Below are positions 63,128-64,000 of a DNA stretch of 64,000 nucleotides, in pieces. The notes under the pieces are model-generated. The model saw only the letters and a list, made by a program, of their open reading frames with translations, made no database searches and was not told where the DNA came from. The translations under genes were made by a program, and so were the position numbers. The stretch is from Streptosporangium lutulentum (GTDB lineage Bacteria > Actinomycetota > Actinomycetes > Streptosporangiales > Streptosporangiaceae), in the NCBI RefSeq assembly GCF_030811455.1, contig NZ_JAUSQU010000001.1:8928001-8992000 (forward strand), written 5' to 3'. Each line of letters begins with the position of its first letter. Position 1 is the stretch's first letter.

Positions 63128-63700
63128 ATGAGCAACCTGCACGAACTTCCCGCCGACCTGCCCGTGCCCGAGAACGACGGGGCGGCGGACCACCTGCCGG
63201 GCCGCCGTGCGCCCCACGTCGAACTGCCGGGCACGGGGGGTGAGACGGTCGTCCTCGACGCGCTGGGCCCGGGTCGTTCAGTGATCTACGTCTATCCGCT
63301 GACCGGCCGCCCGGACGCCGACCTGCCGCGGGGATGGAACGCCATCCCCGGAGCGCGCGGCTGCACCGCCGAGGCGTGCGACTTCCGTGACCATCACAGG
63401 GAGTTGACGGCCGCCGGTGCGGCCCGGGTGTTCGGCCTGTCCAGCCAGGACGGCGAATACCAGCGTGAGGTCGTCGAGCGGCTCCATCTGCCGTTCTCGA
63501 TGCTCGCCGACCCCAGGTTGCGCCTGGCCGGCGAGCTGGACCTGCCGACGTTCGAGGCGGACGGGATGACGCTGTACAAACGGCTCACGCTGATCATCCG
63601 TGACGGTGTGATCGAGCACGTCTTCTACCCGATCTTCCCGCCGAACGAGCACGCTCAGCAGGTCCTGACCTGGCTACGGGAGAACGCCGCCGACCGCTGA
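63128..63700 (+). CDS. BCP-type peroxiredoxin
   Basis: 190 aa. Thioredoxin fold with the atypical two-Cys motif GCTAEAC (peroxidatic and resolving Cys, as in bacterioferritin comigratory proteins), plus VIYVYPLTGRP and the C-terminal AAGELDLPTFEADG region. It reduces peroxides in the cytosol, probably with mycothiol or mycoredoxin/thioredoxin as reductant. The proline-threonine region upstream of the catalytic Cys is longer than usual (PGARGC). Confidence 0.87.
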   Translation: MSNLHELPADLPVPENDGAADHLPGRRAPHVELPGTGGETVVLDALGPGRSVIYVYPLTGRPDADLPRGWNAIPGARGCTAEACDFRDHHRELTAAGAARVFGLSSQDGEYQREVVERLHLPFSMLADPRLRLAGELDLPTFEADGMTLYKRLTLIIRDGVIEHVFYPIFPPNEHAQQVLTWLRENAADR

Positions 63701-63753
63701 CCGCGAGCGAGGCGGCCGATGCCCTTCCGGCCCCCCACCGGCCGGCGCCGTGA

Positions 63754-64000
63754 TCACAACGACGTCTCCAGGACCACGGACCGCATGGAGAAGCCGTTGC
63801 GCTCGTAGAAGCGCACGGCCGCCTCGTTGCCGGCGTACGCCGTCACCCCGGCGTACTGCGCTCCGTGGTGGCGGGCCCATGCCCTGAACTCCTCCACCAG
63901 GTTGACGCCGACCTTCCGGCCGCGATACGTGGGCCGCACGTAGATGCTGCCCAGCGTCGCCACCACGACCGGACGCATCGTGGTGGGCCCGAACAGCGTG
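63754..64000 (-). CDS. GNAT acetyltransferase, N-terminus beyond window
   Basis: The minus-strand frame is open to the right edge; about 82 C-terminal residues are visible. VATLGSIYVRPTYRGRKVGV is the acetyl-CoA-binding GNAT motif A (R-G-R-x-V-G), and GNEAAVRFYERNGFSM is motif B. ATG 63978 inside the sequence is not the true start since coding homology (TLFGPTT) continues upstream. Substrate unknown. Confidence 0.85.
   Translation of the reverse strand, partial: TLFGPTTMRPVVVATLGSIYVRPTYRGRKVGVNLVEEFRAWARHHGAQYAGVTAYAGNEAAVRFYERNGFSMRSVVLETSL

Overview
The window is high-GC DNA (roughly 70% by eye) with dense coding, many GTG starts, short overlaps between co-directional genes and no insertion sequences. 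It carries mycothiol biosynthesis (mshB), two succinate dehydrogenases, a Tcp-type (Gram-positive) conjugation apparatus and the mycobacterial-style block glpX / DUF4245 / xseB-xseA / ispH / ychF. These point to a filamentous actinomycete. My inference is Streptosporangiales (Streptosporangium or Nonomuraea type); the genus cannot be fixed from sequence alone.

Layout. (a) 1-15.9 kb, mostly housekeeping: an MFS transporter (cut by the left edge), DUF1707 protein, glpX, a TetR regulator, DUF4245 protein, a LysR / RibD-like reductase / hydrolase group, DUF305 lipoprotein, xseB, GNAT, xseA, an Ala/Pro/Glu-rich protein, ispH, DUF6542 protein, rmuC, a Cys-repeat protein and ychF. The order glpX...xseB-xseA-X-ispH-(membrane protein)-ychF matches Mycobacterium tuberculosis Rv1099c-Rv1112, so this is an old chromosomal backbone with some inserted genes. 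(b) 15.9-17.4 kb: divergent EamA transporter and MarR regulator sharing two adjacent perfect 20-bp palindromes. (c) 17.4-34.0 kb, accessory: a decayed fragment of a tcpC-like gene, a small Gly-rich secreted protein, then a tightly packed type IV secretion-like operon. The operon encodes TcpC-like protein, a small two-helix membrane protein, a TcpE-MinD fusion, a VirB4-type ATPase, a VirB6-like protein with a Ser/Gly/Phe repeat tail, a VirB8-like protein and an SLT + NlpC/P60 wall hydrolase. A Nudix gene and two large low-complexity single-pass secreted proteins follow. No relaxase, FtsK-type coupling ATPase, integrase or att site was seen, so it looks like an orphan secretion machine rather than a complete ICE. 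(d) 34-47.9 kb, central metabolism and signalling: an amino-acid dehydrogenase with a divergent Lrp regulator, a three-gene Sdh1-type succinate dehydrogenase, a PP2C / histidine kinase / response regulator operon, then a LysR regulator divergent from a second, B-type sdhCAB operon. (e) 48-54.4 kb: a small membrane protein, a 32-aa small ORF, an HTH + Clp-N-domain operon with a near-consensus leaderless promoter, a heterodimeric ABC exporter with one dead ATP site, and a secreted His-rich 14-residue-repeat protein. (f) 54.4-64 kb: S9 peptidase, a GT-C glycosyltransferase, mshB with its companion membrane protein, an HExxH mini-protein, penicillin acylase, BCP-type peroxiredoxin and a GNAT protein cut by the right edge.

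The most unusual part is the orphan Tcp-type T4SS at 19.0-30.2 kb. One protein joins the TcpE membrane module to a MinD/EspI-like ATPase domain whose Walker-A lysine is replaced by glutamine. A VirB6-like subunit ends in FG-type repeats, and the flanking genes encode Met-rich and Gln/Tyr-rich surface proteins.

Many genes appear to have leaderless or near-leaderless starts (a TANNNT box 6-8 nt upstream of ATG/GTG). Strong hairpins mark most transcript ends.
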